This document shows, piece by piece, positions 13,876 to 24,545 of a stretch of DNA of 27,068 bases; the first letter of the stretch is position 1, and every line of letters begins with the position of its first letter. Made by a program: the position numbers and the translations under genes. The stretch is from an uncultured Victivallales bacterium (lineage in GTDB: Bacteria > Verrucomicrobiota > Lentisphaeria > Oligosphaerales > JAFGRS01), in NCBI GenBank assembly GCA_903834675.1, contig CAILKC010000215.1:1-27068 (forward strand). The letters run 5' to 3'. Under the pieces are notes generated by a model. The model saw only the letters and a program-made list of their open reading frames with translations. It ran no database searches and was not told where the DNA came from.

Positions 13876-16338
13876 ATGCCGAAGAAACTCGAGATCTTCC
13901 CCGAGGAATTGTTCAAGCCGGGACAGATTGAGTTCACCCCCATCCCGGTGTGCCAGTATCGCAAGAGCGTCGCGGAAGAGCGGAAGCTCTATTCCGTCGA
14001 TGATTTCAAGACGATCTACCATGACATGGTGGTGCTGCGCACCTTCGAGAACATCATTGACGCGATCAAGAAGGTTGGCGAGTACCAGGGCGTAGCCTAC
14101 AAGCACGCCGGTCCGGCGCATCTCTCGATAGGGCAGGAGGCGGCGGCGGTGGGTCAGGCGTGGGAGTTGGACGCCCACGATGCCATCTTCGGTAGCCACC
14201 GTAGCCACAGCGAGATCCTGGCCAAGGGCCTGAGCGCCATCCGCAAGCTCGATGAGGCGGAGTTGCTGGGTCTGATGAAGGGCTTCTTCGGCGGGGCGGC
14301 GCTGGCGGTGGTGGAGAAGGGCTTCAGCGGCGACGTGAAGAGCCTGGCGCGGCGCTTTCTGGTGTACGGCGCCTACGCCGAGATCTTTGCGCGCGTCACC
14401 GGCTTCAACAAGGGCTGGGGCGGCTCCATGCATGCTTTTTTCACCCCCTTCGGCGTCTTCCCCAACAACGCCATCGTGGGCGGCAGCGGCTCCATCGCTC
14501 CCGGCGCCGCGCTGTTCAAACGCATCAACCGCAAGCCGGGCATCGTGGTGTGCAATATTGGCGACGCCTCGTTCGGCTGCGGGCCGGTGTGGGAAGGCCT
14601 TTCGTTCGCTAGCATGGACCAGTATCGGACGTTGTGGGACCAGGCGCTGGGCGGCGGCCTGCCCCTGATCGTCAACTGCATGGACAACCAGTACGGCATG
14701 GGCGGCCAAACCCGGGGCGAAACCATGGGGTATCAATTCCTGGCCCGCATCGGCGCCGGAGTGAACCCGGAGCAGATGCATGCCGAACGAGTGAACGGCT
14801 ACAACCCGCTGGCCGTGGCGGATGCCTTCCGCCGCAAGAAGCAGATCCTGGCTGAGGGACGCGGGCCGGTGTTGCTGGACACGGTGACCTACCGGGTGGC
14901 CGGGCACAGCCCGTCGGACGCCTCCAGCTACCGCTCGATGGAGGAGATTCAGCGCTTCACGGACGCCGACGCGATCCCGACCTTCCGTCAGCGTCTGGTC
15001 AAGGCCAACGTCGTCAGCGAGGCCGAGATGGAAGCCCTCAAGACCCAGACCGAGGCCTTTGTCTTTGAGCTGTTCAAACTGGCCATCGATCCGGCCATCA
15101 GCCCCTATGAAACCCTGGAGTCGCCGTTCATCGAGACGGTGACCTTCACCAACCGCAAGATCGAGAAGTTCGACGACCGGGCGCCCGAATTCCTGCAGCC
15201 GGTCGAGGAGAACGAGCAGTTCAAGCGCATCCAGAAGAAGGAGCGCTTCGCCCTCGATGCCAAGACCGGCAAGCCGTTCGCGGAGATGAAGCAGTATAAC
15301 GTCCGCGACGCCGTGTTTGAGGCGATGGTACACCGCCTCAGCATCGACCCGACCATGGTGGCATTCGGTGAGGAGAACCGCGATTGGGGTGGCGCTTTCG
15401 CCTGCTACCGCGGGCTGACCGAACTCTTGCCTTACCACCGGTTGTTCAACAGCCCGATCAGCGAGGCGGCGATCGTCGGCGCCGCGGTCGGTTACGCTCT
15501 GAGTGGCGGGCGCGTGGTCGCCGAACTGATGTATTGCGACTTCCTCGGTCGCGCTGGCGACGAGGTCTTCAACCAGCTCTCAAAGTGGCAGGCCATGAGC
15601 GGCGGCGTGCTCAATATGCCGGTGGTTCTGCGCATCTCGGTAGGCTTCAAGTACGGCGCGCAGCATTCGCAGGACTGGTCGGCGTTGGTGAACCACATTC
15701 CGGGGCTGAAAGTGGTCTATCCGGTCACGCCCTACGATACCAAAGGCCTGCTCAATGCCGCCCTGGCGGGCTCAGACCCGGTGATCTTCCTGGAGAGCCA
15801 GACCGTCTACGGCAAGGGCGAGCTCTTCCACGAGGGGGGGGTGCCGGCCGGCTACTACGAAATCGAGATGGGAGACCCGGACGTGAAGAAGCCGGGCAAG
15901 GACCTTACCCTCATCACCTTCGGCCCTGTCCTCTACCGCGCCCTCGAGGCCGTGAAACTGTTGGCCGACTATGGCGTGGACGCCGAGGTGATCGACCTGC
16001 GTGGGGTCAACCCACTGAACTACGACAAGCTGGTGGCCAGCGTGAAGAAGACGGGCAAGGCGCTGCTGATTTCCGATGCGGTGGAGCGCGGCAACGTGAT
16101 GCACAACGTCGCGGCGAATCTGACCCAACTGGCGTTTGACGATCTCGATGCGCCGCCGGTGGTCATCGGTTCGCGCAACTGGGTGTGCCCAGCCGCGGAA
16201 CTGGAAGAGAAGTACTTCCCGCAGCCGGGGTGGATTCTGGATGCGATTCACGAGCGCCTCATGCCGCTGCCGGGTTACACGCCCAAGACCAACCGCACGC
16301 CCGGCGAGCTGGCGCGCTGGTGCCGGCTGGGGGTGTGA
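13876..16338 (+). CDS. 2-oxoacid dehydrogenase E1, fused alpha-beta
   Basis: Thiamine-diphosphate decarboxylase component of 820 residues, combining in one chain what most E1-alpha2beta2 enzymes split in two. The alpha-like half (about 1-440) has [22 protein letters not shown], a modified TPP motif beginning GDASFG and ending in [10 protein letters not shown], and [13 protein letters not shown]. The beta-like half (about 475-810) has [33 protein letters not shown], and [13 protein letters not shown]. Its RBS is AAGGTG before the ATG. It is 249 bp downstream of E3, across a hairpin repeat, so it may have its own promoter or be reached by read-through. With E2 and E3 it makes a complete complex. 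The substrate is unresolved. Confidence 0.93.
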   Translation: MPKKLEIFPEELFKPGQIEFTPIPVCQYRKSVAEERKLYSVDDFKTIYHDMVVLRTFENIIDAIKKVGEYQGVAYKHAGPAHLSIGQEAAAVGQAWELDAHDAIFGSHRSHSEILAKGLSAIRKLDEAELLGLMKGFFGGAALAVVEKGFSGDVKSLARRFLVYGAYAEIFARVTGFNKGWGGSMHAFFTPFGVFPNNAIVGGSGSIAPGAALFKRINRKPGIVVCNIGDASFGCGPVWEGLSFASMDQYRTLWDQALGGGLPLIVNCMDNQYGMGGQTRGETMGYQFLARIGAGVNPEQMHAERVNGYNPLAVADAFRRKKQILAEGRGPVLLDTVTYRVAGHSPSDASSYRSMEEIQRFTDADAIPTFRQRLVKANVVSEAEMEALKTQTEAFVFELFKLAIDPAISPYETLESPFIETVTFTNRKIEKFDDRAPEFLQPVEENEQFKRIQKKERFALDAKTGKPFAEMKQYNVRDAVFEAMVHRLSIDPTMVAFGEENRDWGGAFACYRGLTELLPYHRLFNSPISEAAIVGAAVGYALSGGRVVAELMYCDFLGRAGDEVFNQLSKWQAMSGGVLNMPVVLRISVGFKYGAQHSQDWSALVNHIPGLKVVYPVTPYDTKGLLNAALAGSDPVIFLESQTVYGKGELFHEGGVPAGYYEIEMGDPDVKKPGKDLTLITFGPVLYRALEAVKLLADYGVDAEVIDLRGVNPLNYDKLVASVKKTGKALLISDAVERGNVMHNVAANLTQLAFDDLDAPPVVIGSRNWVCPAAELEEKYFPQPGWILDAIHERLMPLPGYTPKTNRTPGELARWCRLGV

Positions 16339-16345
16339 GCGGCGG

Positions 16346-16411
16346 CCTCAGAGAGGGACGCGAAACCGGCGGCAGCCTCGACGACGTGCCTGGCGCGTCC
16401 CAGCTCTGAGG
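16346..16411. terminator. Long stem-loop after the dehydrogenase genes
   Basis: CCTCAGAG/CTCTGAGG (8 bp) stacks on GGGACGCG/CGCGTCCC (8 bp) around a 31-nt loop, beginning 8 nt after the E1 stop codon. The position fits a transcript-end structure. No U-run follows, so intrinsic termination is uncertain and 3'-end protection is an alternative. Confidence 0.55.
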
Positions 16412-16479
16412 TCTCATGTGGTCGCCTGCGGTCGCGGCAGTATGTTAGGCGCGTTTTTTGTGCCTGAACGGAGCGAGGC

Positions 16480-18561
16480 ATGACCATACGCGCAGTCGCC
16501 CTGGGTTTTCTCGGGGCGGCCTTCATCTGCGGCTACACCTACTTCAACGACGGCGTGCTGCGCCAGACGATGTTCGTGGGCAACCACATGCCGACGAGTG
16601 TCTATGGCGGTTTGCTGCTGGCGCTGTTTCTGGTCAATCCATTGCTGCACCGCCTGACGCGGCTGAGCGGCGGGCGGCGGTCGTGGCTTCGCCCCTTCAG
16701 CGCCCGCGAACTGGTGGTGGTGGTGGCGTTAGCGCTACCGGCCTGTTGCGTGCCGTACTCAAGCCTGTTGCGCATCCTGCCCAAGGCGGCGATGCTGCCG
16801 CACCACTACGCCAAGACCCAGCCAGGCTGGTCCTGGAAGGACGCTGGCGAGGCCCCGCACAACGCCATCGAGTACGTGCCCAAGCGCATGCTGGCCGATC
16901 CCAGCGCCGACGATGGCAATGCCCTGGTTGGCTTTGTGCAAGGGCTCCGCCTCGGCGGCGAGCCCATCACGTTACGGGACGTGCCCTGGCACGCCTGGCG
17001 CTCCACGCTGTTATTCTGGCTGCCGCTGTTCGGCATCCTCTGGGTGGCGCTGACGGGGCTGTCGCTGGTGTTGCACCGGCAGTGGAGCCGACATGAGCAC
17101 CTGCCCTATCCGCTGGTGCAGTTCACCCAGGCCATGCTGCCGGCCGAGGACGGCTCTCCGAGCCCGGTTTTTCGGCAGCGCAGCTTCTGGATCGCCATGC
17201 TGCTGGTGGTAGCCTGTCACCTCAACAACTATGCGTGCGTCTACTACCCTGAAACCCTGATCGAGATTCGCCGTTCGTTCGCCTTCGGGCCTCTGGCCAG
17301 GCTGTTCCCCACCTTCATGCGTGGCGGCGGTTGGTCGCTGATCAACCCGCAGTTCTACTTCTCCGCGGTGGCCATCGCCTATCTGCTGGCCACCGACGTA
17401 TCGCTGGCGGTGGGGTTGGGGCCGTTCGTGTTCAGGTATGTCGGCGGCATCCTGGCGGGCTACGGCATCTCGGTCGAGGGCGGCACGCGCTTCTCGCCGC
17501 GCATCGAGCAGGGCCTCGTCTACGGCGGTTATATCGGCTTCTTCGCCGCCATGCTCTACACCGGCCGACACTTCTATGGGCACGTGCTGAAGAAGGCCTG
17601 CGGCCGGGCCACGACCGAGGACGTCGGCAGCGCCAGCGTCTGGGGCATGCGGGTGTTCTTGCTGGGGTTCGCCGTGTTCGTCGGGGAGATCGCGCTACTC
17701 GGGTTGGACTGGCAACTGGCGCTGCTCTACGGGGGGTTGACGATCGTGATCTTCACCGTGATGGGCCGCATCATCGCCGAGACCGGCCTGTTCTTCATCG
17801 CGCCGTACCTCTACCCCTGCGTGTTCATCCTTGGCCTGGTGGGCGACCAGTCGCTCGGACCGCGGGCGCTGATGATCATGTTCATCCTCACCTGCATGAT
17901 CCTCATCGACCCGCGGGAGACCTTCATGCCCTACATGGTGAACACGGTCAAACTCATCGATGACGGGCGGCTGAAGCTCGGACGCACCACCGTGCTTGCC
18001 CTGGCCGCCGTGTTTGTCGGGCTGGCCGTGGCCGTGCCCATGACCCTGTACTTCGCCTACGACCGCGGGGTCAACTGGGAAGATGGCTTTGCCACCAAGG
18101 CGGTACCGGTATGGGCGGCCGAAGGCGCGGTGCGGGCTCGCACCCGCCTGCTGGCCCAGGACACGCTCGAGACGGCGGAGGCCATGCACGGCTGGGCGCG
18201 CTTTGCCGGGATGAAGCCAGACCACTACTTCCTGGTCTCGTTCGGCATCGCCCTGGCCGGGGTCATCCTGTTCACCGCCGGGCGCCTGCGCTTTGCGCGC
18301 TGGCCGCTGCACCCGGTGATGTTCCTAGTCTGGCCCGGCTATGCCGGTTACATGATGGCCTGGTCATTTCTGGGCGGCTGTTTCCTCAAGACCATGGTCA
18401 CGCGGTATGGTGGTGTGCAGGCCTACCAGAAGCTCAAGCCGCTGATGTTTGGCCTCATTGCTGGCGACGTGCTGGCCGGCCTCCTGGTGATCATTCTGGG
18501 CTTGATCTACAACCTGTATACCGGCAACCTGCCCAAGACCTACTGGGTCCTGCCGGGTTAA
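16480..18561 (+). CDS. OPT-like polytopic membrane protein (DUF6785/DUF6784)
   Basis: An inner-membrane protein of 693 residues with roughly a dozen or more hydrophobic segments, beginning at residues 5-20 and continuing to the C-terminus. Segments at about 175-200, 290-330 and 420-500 are clearest. A hydrophilic loop with several basic and acidic residues follows the third segment (about 100-165), and another lies at about 530-570. The architecture matches DUF6785/DUF6784 proteins distantly related to oligopeptide transporters. The substrate is not known. It is 141 bp after E1 and 120 bp before the glycosidase gene, which hints at uptake of a glycoside or sugar derivative. Confidence 0.85.
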   Translation: MTIRAVALGFLGAAFICGYTYFNDGVLRQTMFVGNHMPTSVYGGLLLALFLVNPLLHRLTRLSGGRRSWLRPFSARELVVVVALALPACCVPYSSLLRILPKAAMLPHHYAKTQPGWSWKDAGEAPHNAIEYVPKRMLADPSADDGNALVGFVQGLRLGGEPITLRDVPWHAWRSTLLFWLPLFGILWVALTGLSLVLHRQWSRHEHLPYPLVQFTQAMLPAEDGSPSPVFRQRSFWIAMLLVVACHLNNYACVYYPETLIEIRRSFAFGPLARLFPTFMRGGGWSLINPQFYFSAVAIAYLLATDVSLAVGLGPFVFRYVGGILAGYGISVEGGTRFSPRIEQGLVYGGYIGFFAAMLYTGRHFYGHVLKKACGRATTEDVGSASVWGMRVFLLGFAVFVGEIALLGLDWQLALLYGGLTIVIFTVMGRIIAETGLFFIAPYLYPCVFILGLVGDQSLGPRALMIMFILTCMILIDPRETFMPYMVNTVKLIDDGRLKLGRTTVLALAAVFVGLAVAVPMTLYFAYDRGVNWEDGFATKAVPVWAAEGAVRARTRLLAQDTLETAEAMHGWARFAGMKPDHYFLVSFGIALAGVILFTAGRLRFARWPLHPVMFLVWPGYAGYMMAWSFLGGCFLKTMVTRYGGVQAYQKLKPLMFGLIAGDVLAGLLVIILGLIYNLYTGNLPKTYWVLPG

Positions 18562-18613
18562 GGCAAGGGTGCGGGCACCTCCTTTCCCCGGTTCGGGCGC
18601 CGGAGCATCGCGG

Positions 18614-18641
18614 TTCACTTTCCGCCAAAGCGGCCTATACT
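18614..18641 (+). promoter_or_regulatory. Promoter with embedded dyad before the glycosidase gene
   Basis: TTCACT (18614-18619), 16-nt spacer, TATACT (18636-18641). The spacer contains the dyad CCGC-CAAA-GCGG (18622-18633), which would place a repressor across the promoter. Predicted start near 18648, about 35 nt before the chosen ATG. Confidence 0.6.
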
Positions 18642-18681
18642 ACGCTGCCTGGTGGCATACATGGTCAAGCGGAGGGCCCCC

Positions 18682-20703
18682 ATGAACGACTGGTACAAAC
18701 GTTGCTACGCGCGGCTGCTCATCGACAACCACATCACCGAGGACGATCCGTCTGCGATGACGAAGTTCGATCCGGCGCAGTATGTGGCGATGGTCAAGAA
18801 GGCCGGCACGGAGGCGGCGATGATCTACGCCACCTGCCACAACGGCAACTGCTACTACCCGACAAAAGTCGGTCACATGCATGCGAACCTCAAAGGGCGC
18901 GACATCTTCGGTGAAACGGTGAACCTGCTGCGCCAGGAGGGCATCGTGCCGGTGGCCTACTACACCAGCATCTACCACAACCATTCGGCCAAGACGCACC
19001 CGGCCTGGCGGGTTACGCAGGTCAATGGCAACCAGCACGGCGGGCGCTACTGGTGGAGCTGCCCCAACAACGATGAGTACCGGGCCTTCGTCCTGGCGCA
19101 GGTGGCCGAAGTCATTGCCTATGATGTGGACGGCATCTTCAACGATATGACCTTTTGGCCAGGCATCTGCGTCTGTTCGAGTTGCCGCGCGAAGTACCTC
19201 GCGGAAACCGGCCGGGAGATACCGAAGAAGGTCGACTGGCGGAGCCGGGAGTGGATCAGCTTCCAGCGCTTCCGCGAGCGCTCGATGGCAGCGTTTGCCC
19301 AGGCTATCACCACCTCCATCCACGCCCAGAAAGACGTGACGGTGACACATCAGACCTCGACGATCATGCATGGCTGGATGCAGGCGTATACCCTCGGGAT
19401 CGCAGACGCCTGCGATTACACCTCAGGCGATTTCTACGGCGGCAAGTACCAGCACATCATCGGCTCGAAGGTGCTGGCGGCCGCGTCGAAGAACCTCCCC
19501 TACGAGTTCATGACCAGCCGCTGCGTAAACCTCCGCGACCACACGTCGATGAAGTCGGAGGCGGAACTCATGGCCGAGGCGGCCACGACGCTGGCGAACG
19601 CGGGAGCGTACTTCTTCATCGACGCCATCAACCCCGATGGGACCCTGGAGAACGAGGTCTACGAACGCCTGGGGGCGGTCGCGAAGAGGCTCCAGCCGTT
19701 CACCGCCGCCGTCAAGCGGCATCGGCCCGTGATCGTGGCCGACAAGGCGTTCTACTACTCATCGGCAGCCTATGTGGACGAGAGCGCGAGCACGGACATC
19801 ATGAGCCCAGGCGGCGGCAAGCCCGCGGTCGACGAGATGTCCGGGGCGTCCATCGTCCTCACCCGCTCTCACCTGCCCTTCCGCGCCGTCACCAGCGCGA
19901 CCGTGGACTACAGCGGGCTGAACACCCTCATCATGGCCAACGTGATGTACACCACGCCGGCAGAGAACGAGCGCTTGCGCGCCTTTGTGAGGAACGGTGG
20001 CACCCTCATCGCCACCGGCCTGACCTCGCTCTACCAGCCGGACGGTGCCACCACCGGCGAGTTCGGCCTCGCGGACCTGTTCGGCGTCTCCTACAGCGGC
20101 CAGAAGAGCAAACGCTTCCACTACCTCTCCTTCCTCGACCGGCACTGGCTGGTCTCGGCGCACGCCAGCGCCCCGCTGGTGACGGCACGGAGTGCCACCG
20201 TCGTCGCCCGGATCCTCGAGCCTGTGTTTGACCCCGATGCCGAGCTTTATGCCTCCATCCACAGCAATCCGCCAGGCCTGGAGACTCCCTATGTCGGCCT
20301 GACCGTGAATGCGTTCGGCAAGGGCAAGTGCGTCTACCTCTCATCTCCGGTGCTGAGCCTGCAACAGGATGCGCAGCAGGCCTTCGGCGAATGGCTCTTC
20401 CGGGAGTATTCCCCGTCGGCGATCGTGCTGGACACGAATGCCCCGCCGTGCGTCGAGATTACGGTGAACCGAAGCACCACGGCGAATGCCTACCTGATCG
20501 GCTTGGTGAACTACCAGAAAGAACTGCCCAACGTCCCGGTGCGGGAGCTCACGGTAACGGTACAGCTGCCGGGCGGCAGGACGCCGAGCACGTGCATCCG
20601 GGTCTCGGACGGCAAACGTCTGGATGTGAAGACCAGAAACGGCGCCCTCGTGCTTGAGGTGCCGTTCCTCGAAACGCTTGAGATGATCGAGGTCGAATTC
20701 TGA
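18682..20703 (+). CDS. Putative glycoside hydrolase with trimerisation-like domain
   Basis: A 673-residue soluble protein without a signal peptide. The N-terminal barrel region (about 1-340) resembles hypothetical GHL-type and GH29/GH42-related proteins. It has AAMIYATCHNGNCYYPTKVG, the segment DVDGIFNDM (D150, D155) where an acidic catalytic residue is expected, and a CxCxxC cluster (163-168). The middle region (about 350-560) resembles the beta-galactosidase trimerisation (glutamine-amidotransferase-like) fold, with LRAFVRNGGTLIATG. A beta-sandwich tail follows. GGAGG 8 nt before the ATG at 18682 sets the start; an earlier ATG at 18652 lacks an RBS. It lies 11 nt before the cupin gene. The substrate is unknown, and hydrolytic activity is inferred. 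Confidence 0.82.
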   Translation: MNDWYKRCYARLLIDNHITEDDPSAMTKFDPAQYVAMVKKAGTEAAMIYATCHNGNCYYPTKVGHMHANLKGRDIFGETVNLLRQEGIVPVAYYTSIYHNHSAKTHPAWRVTQVNGNQHGGRYWWSCPNNDEYRAFVLAQVAEVIAYDVDGIFNDMTFWPGICVCSSCRAKYLAETGREIPKKVDWRSREWISFQRFRERSMAAFAQAITTSIHAQKDVTVTHQTSTIMHGWMQAYTLGIADACDYTSGDFYGGKYQHIIGSKVLAAASKNLPYEFMTSRCVNLRDHTSMKSEAELMAEAATTLANAGAYFFIDAINPDGTLENEVYERLGAVAKRLQPFTAAVKRHRPVIVADKAFYYSSAAYVDESASTDIMSPGGGKPAVDEMSGASIVLTRSHLPFRAVTSATVDYSGLNTLIMANVMYTTPAENERLRAFVRNGGTLIATGLTSLYQPDGATTGEFGLADLFGVSYSGQKSKRFHYLSFLDRHWLVSAHASAPLVTARSATVVARILEPVFDPDAELYASIHSNPPGLETPYVGLTVNAFGKGKCVYLSSPVLSLQQDAQQAFGEWLFREYSPSAIVLDTNAPPCVEITVNRSTTANAYLIGLVNYQKELPNVPVRELTVTVQLPGGRTPSTCIRVSDGKRLDVKTRNGALVLEVPFLETLEMIEVEF

Positions 20704-20714
20704 GGAGCAGAGTC

Positions 20715-21935
20715 ATGGGCGCAAAGCAACTCGCTGAGCAGGCACTGGAACAGGGTAAGGGTATCGTCCGCCTGGCCCCGAACTGGGTGCCACGCTCGTT
20801 CTGCATTCCCGGTCGGCGGATCAAGCTTCATCCTGATGACTACTACGCGCTCGGGGGCGAACGCGGCGGCATCGATGAGCGCTGGTTCGCCTCGACTACA
20901 GCCGCCGACAATGGTCCGCTCACCTCGCCGAATGAAGGTCTGAGCTTCATCGTCATGAACGACGGCGCGACGGTGAAGAAGGTGCTGCTGCGCGAAGCGG
21001 TGGCCGAACTCAAGGGCGCGCTCATCGGCGAGCGGCTGTGGACGCAGCACCAGCGCTGGCCGATGTACTCGAAGTTCTTCGACAACCAGGGGCCTCTGCC
21101 GCATCACATCCACCACCGCGACGAGCATGCCAAGGCGGTCGGTCAGTTGGGTAAGCCGGAGGCCTATTACTTCCCGCCGCAGGCGAACAACCACGGGGGC
21201 GACTTCCCCTACACCTTCTTCGGATTTCAGCCGCAGGTGACGAAGGAGCAGGTGCGGCAGTGCCTCAGAGATTTCTGCAAAGGCGACAACAAGATCACCA
21301 ACCTCTCCCAGGCCTACCGGCTTGAGCCGGGCACCGGCTGGGACGTTCCGCCGGGCGTGCTGCACGCGCCCGGGAGCCTATGCACCTACGAGCCGCAGAA
21401 AGCCTCGGATGTCTTCGCCATGTACCAGTCGGTGATCGGCGACCGGCAGGTGGTGCCCAAGGATCTCCTCTGGAAGGACACGCCGAAGGAGCGGATCGGC
21501 GACGTCGACTACCTCATGTCAGTGATCGACTGGGAGCTGAACGTCGACCTGCGTTTCGCTGAGAAGCACTTCATGCGGCCCAGGCCGACGCAGGACCCGG
21601 CGGCGCTGTCGGCGAACGGCTACAGCGAGCCCTGGATCTGCTACAAGTCGGAGGCCTTCAGCGCCAAGGAACTCACCGTGCTGCCGGGACGAACGGTCAC
21701 CATCGTGGATGCCGCCGCCTACGGCTTCATCATGATGCAGGGTTATGGGACGATGAATCAGTGGAAGATTGAGACGCCCGCGCTGATCCGCTACGGCCAG
21801 CTCACGGACGACGAGTTCTTCGTCAGCGAGAGCGCCGCGAATCAGGGGGTAAAGATCACGAACCGGTCGGACTCCGATCCCCTCGTCATGCTCAAGCATT
21901 TCGGACCCGGAAATCCTGACCTGGTCCTGCGCTGA
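20715..21935 (+). CDS. Phosphomannose-isomerase-like cupin protein
   Basis: A 406-residue cytoplasmic protein with the cupin metal motif of class I mannose-6-phosphate isomerases: LPHHIHHRDEHAKAVG gives the first His and acidic ligands, and VPPGVLHAPGSLCTYE gives the later His. PEAYYFPPQANNHGG fits the family's substrate loop. A C-terminal cupin repeat (about 300-406, TVLPGRTVTIVDAAAYG) completes the bicupin layout. SD GAGGAGCAGAGTC precedes the ATG, 11 nt after the glycosidase stop, so the two genes share a transcript. It likely isomerises or epimerises a sugar or sugar phosphate released by the neighbour. The exact reaction is not known. Confidence 0.87.
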   Translation: MGAKQLAEQALEQGKGIVRLAPNWVPRSFCIPGRRIKLHPDDYYALGGERGGIDERWFASTTAADNGPLTSPNEGLSFIVMNDGATVKKVLLREAVAELKGALIGERLWTQHQRWPMYSKFFDNQGPLPHHIHHRDEHAKAVGQLGKPEAYYFPPQANNHGGDFPYTFFGFQPQVTKEQVRQCLRDFCKGDNKITNLSQAYRLEPGTGWDVPPGVLHAPGSLCTYEPQKASDVFAMYQSVIGDRQVVPKDLLWKDTPKERIGDVDYLMSVIDWELNVDLRFAEKHFMRPRPTQDPAALSANGYSEPWICYKSEAFSAKELTVLPGRTVTIVDAAAYGFIMMQGYGTMNQWKIETPALIRYGQLTDDEFFVSESAANQGVKITNRSDSDPLVMLKHFGPGNPDLVLR

Positions 21936-22044
21936 GCCGGAGGCGCCGCCCCCCGAACAGGTTCAGCAACAGCCCGCGCGGGAGGCGACGCTGAGGGCGC
22001 CGTCTCCCGGCTGCCGCAAACCAGCACACGACTCACCGGCGGCC

Positions 22045-22545
22045 TCACCTACTCCAATTCTCCAGGAGGGCAAGCAGGGGCGCCGCGTCGAAGCTGAGCC
22101 GGATGCGAGCGTCGTGGTGTCGGCGCTCCAGCCGATCATCGAGGGTTCGGCAGTAGTCGCCGCCGAGAGGGAAGATCAACTGGCGCAGCTGGAAGCGTTC
22201 CCAGAACAGCGGCGCCAGCTTGTCGATCTCGCAGGGACAAGCCACGCCGACGATCCAGTCGAAGCGTCCCGCCGCCACAGCCAGAAACTCCATAAGATCG
22301 TCATTGGTGGTCTCGATGCGGAACTCGATGCCGTGGATGGCACAGGCCTTCTTGACCTGGGATAGATCACAGCGGCTGCAGTCCGGAGCGCAGTAGTCCG
22401 CGAAGCGCTCTTCGCATTGCAGGCTCTTGCAGCAGTAGGCGACGCTCAGGAGCACGCGGAGGGGATCGGTCTGCCGCAGTTGCTCGAGCGTGGCAGAAGC
22501 CGGATGCAGCCTGACTCCGGCGCCGGGGGGATCGGTCCGCTCCAT
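22045..22545 (-). CDS. DUF116-like cysteine-rich protein
   Basis: A 166-residue protein rich in paired cysteines in the order YCCKSLQCEERF, YCAPDCSRCDLSQVKKAC and, later, VACPCEIDKL. This pattern resembles the DUF116 family, in which cysteines are thought to bind metal or an iron-sulfur cluster. The family's biochemical role is not settled. The start at 22545 is backed by GGAGG 6 nt upstream. It lies 65 nt after the PnuC-like gene on the same strand and may share its promoter. There is no signal peptide, so it is probably cytoplasmic. Confidence 0.72.
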   Translation of the reverse strand: MERTDPPGAGVRLHPASATLEQLRQTDPLRVLLSVAYCCKSLQCEERFADYCAPDCSRCDLSQVKKACAIHGIEFRIETTNDDLMEFLAVAAGRFDWIVGVACPCEIDKLAPLFWERFQLRQLIFPLGGDYCRTLDDRLERRHHDARIRLSFDAAPLLALLENWSR

Positions 22546-22610
22546 CGCAAGCCTCCAGGGCTCTTCTGGCCTCGACGACGGCGGCCCTCACGGGAATCGG
22601 AGCGGGCGCG

Positions 22611-22880
22611 CTAGGGGACGTCGCTTACGTTTGGCGGGTTTGGGGCTGGTTCTTTTGTCCAATTCCACCAGCCCTTCACGTTTAGAACAACGAAGATACT
22701 GCAGGCAACCACCGTCGCCACACTGTGGGCCAGGACTCCAAACACAATCCAGGCAAGATTGGCCACCACGCCCAGAGAAAAACCCGCTTTCCGTTTCTTG
22801 CCAAGCAGATAGATAGCGGCGGCGTTCAGCACCAGCGCAATCCAGTCGATGCAGTAGTACCTCAGAATGGCCTCCCACAT
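22611..22880 (-). CDS. Small three-helix membrane protein, PnuC-like
   Basis: An 89-residue inner-membrane protein with hydrophobic segments at about 9-26, 33-51 and 53-70. A basic cluster (KKRKAG) after the first segment suggests a cytoplasmic loop there. The segments IYLLGKKRKAGFSLG and VVLNVKGWWNW recall half of a PnuC-type vitamin-precursor transporter. The start at 22880 is set by GGGGAGA 8 nt upstream; the open frame extends further but lacks support. A promoter lies about 100 bp upstream. The substrate is unknown and it may work as an oligomer. Confidence 0.65.
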   Translation of the reverse strand: MWEAILRYYCIDWIALVLNAAAIYLLGKKRKAGFSLGVVANLAWIVFGVLAHSVATVVACSIFVVLNVKGWWNWTKEPAPNPPNVSDVP

Positions 22881-22982
22881 ACCGCGATTCTCCCCACACG
22901 TACCCAGGACTCTTTCGCGCACCCCTGCCATGGAACCAGGCCCCTGTCGCCACTGGAAAGGTCCCGCCGCCACGGCAGACTA

Positions 22983-23011
22983 ACCATACCACGGGGGTTC
23001 CACGGGGGCAA
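22983..23011 (-). promoter_or_regulatory. Promoter of the PnuC-like gene
   Basis: Minus strand TTGCCC (23006-23011), 17-nt spacer, TATGGT (22983-22988). The spacer and -35 contain two copies of CCACGGGGG in the plus sense. It is back to back with the ligase promoter at 23053. Confidence 0.5.
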
Positions 23012-23052
23012 GACGGCCGGAACGCACCAAACTGGGGCGCTTCCGGTGTGGG

Positions 23053-23080
23053 TTGAAAGCGCCACTGCGTCAGCTACAGT
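23053..23080 (+). promoter_or_regulatory. Promoter of the phenylacetate-CoA ligase gene
   Basis: TTGAAA (23053-23058), 16-nt spacer, TACAGT (23075-23080), leaving a leader of about 115 nt before the ATG. The 321-bp gap (22881-23201) holds only this and the divergent promoter; I see no other gene in it. Confidence 0.6.
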
Positions 23081-23201
23081 CTGCCTCTCAGCGTCTCGGC
23101 GCATGAGATCGTCCGCGCTTTGCCGTAGACACTCAAGGCCAGGCGAGGAGCGTCCGGGGTACACGACCGCTTGAGCAGTCGCACGGACTGGGAGACATAG
23201 G

Positions 23202-24506
<1,305 letters not shown>

Positions 24507-24545
24507 ACCCAGGCGCGCCGACGGCACAAGGGGATGGAGAGCGCC

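Noticed and set aside
13852..15438. 528-residue minus-strand open frame
   Set aside because: It is antisense to the first half of E1 and His/Arg/Leu-rich, with no recognisable domain.
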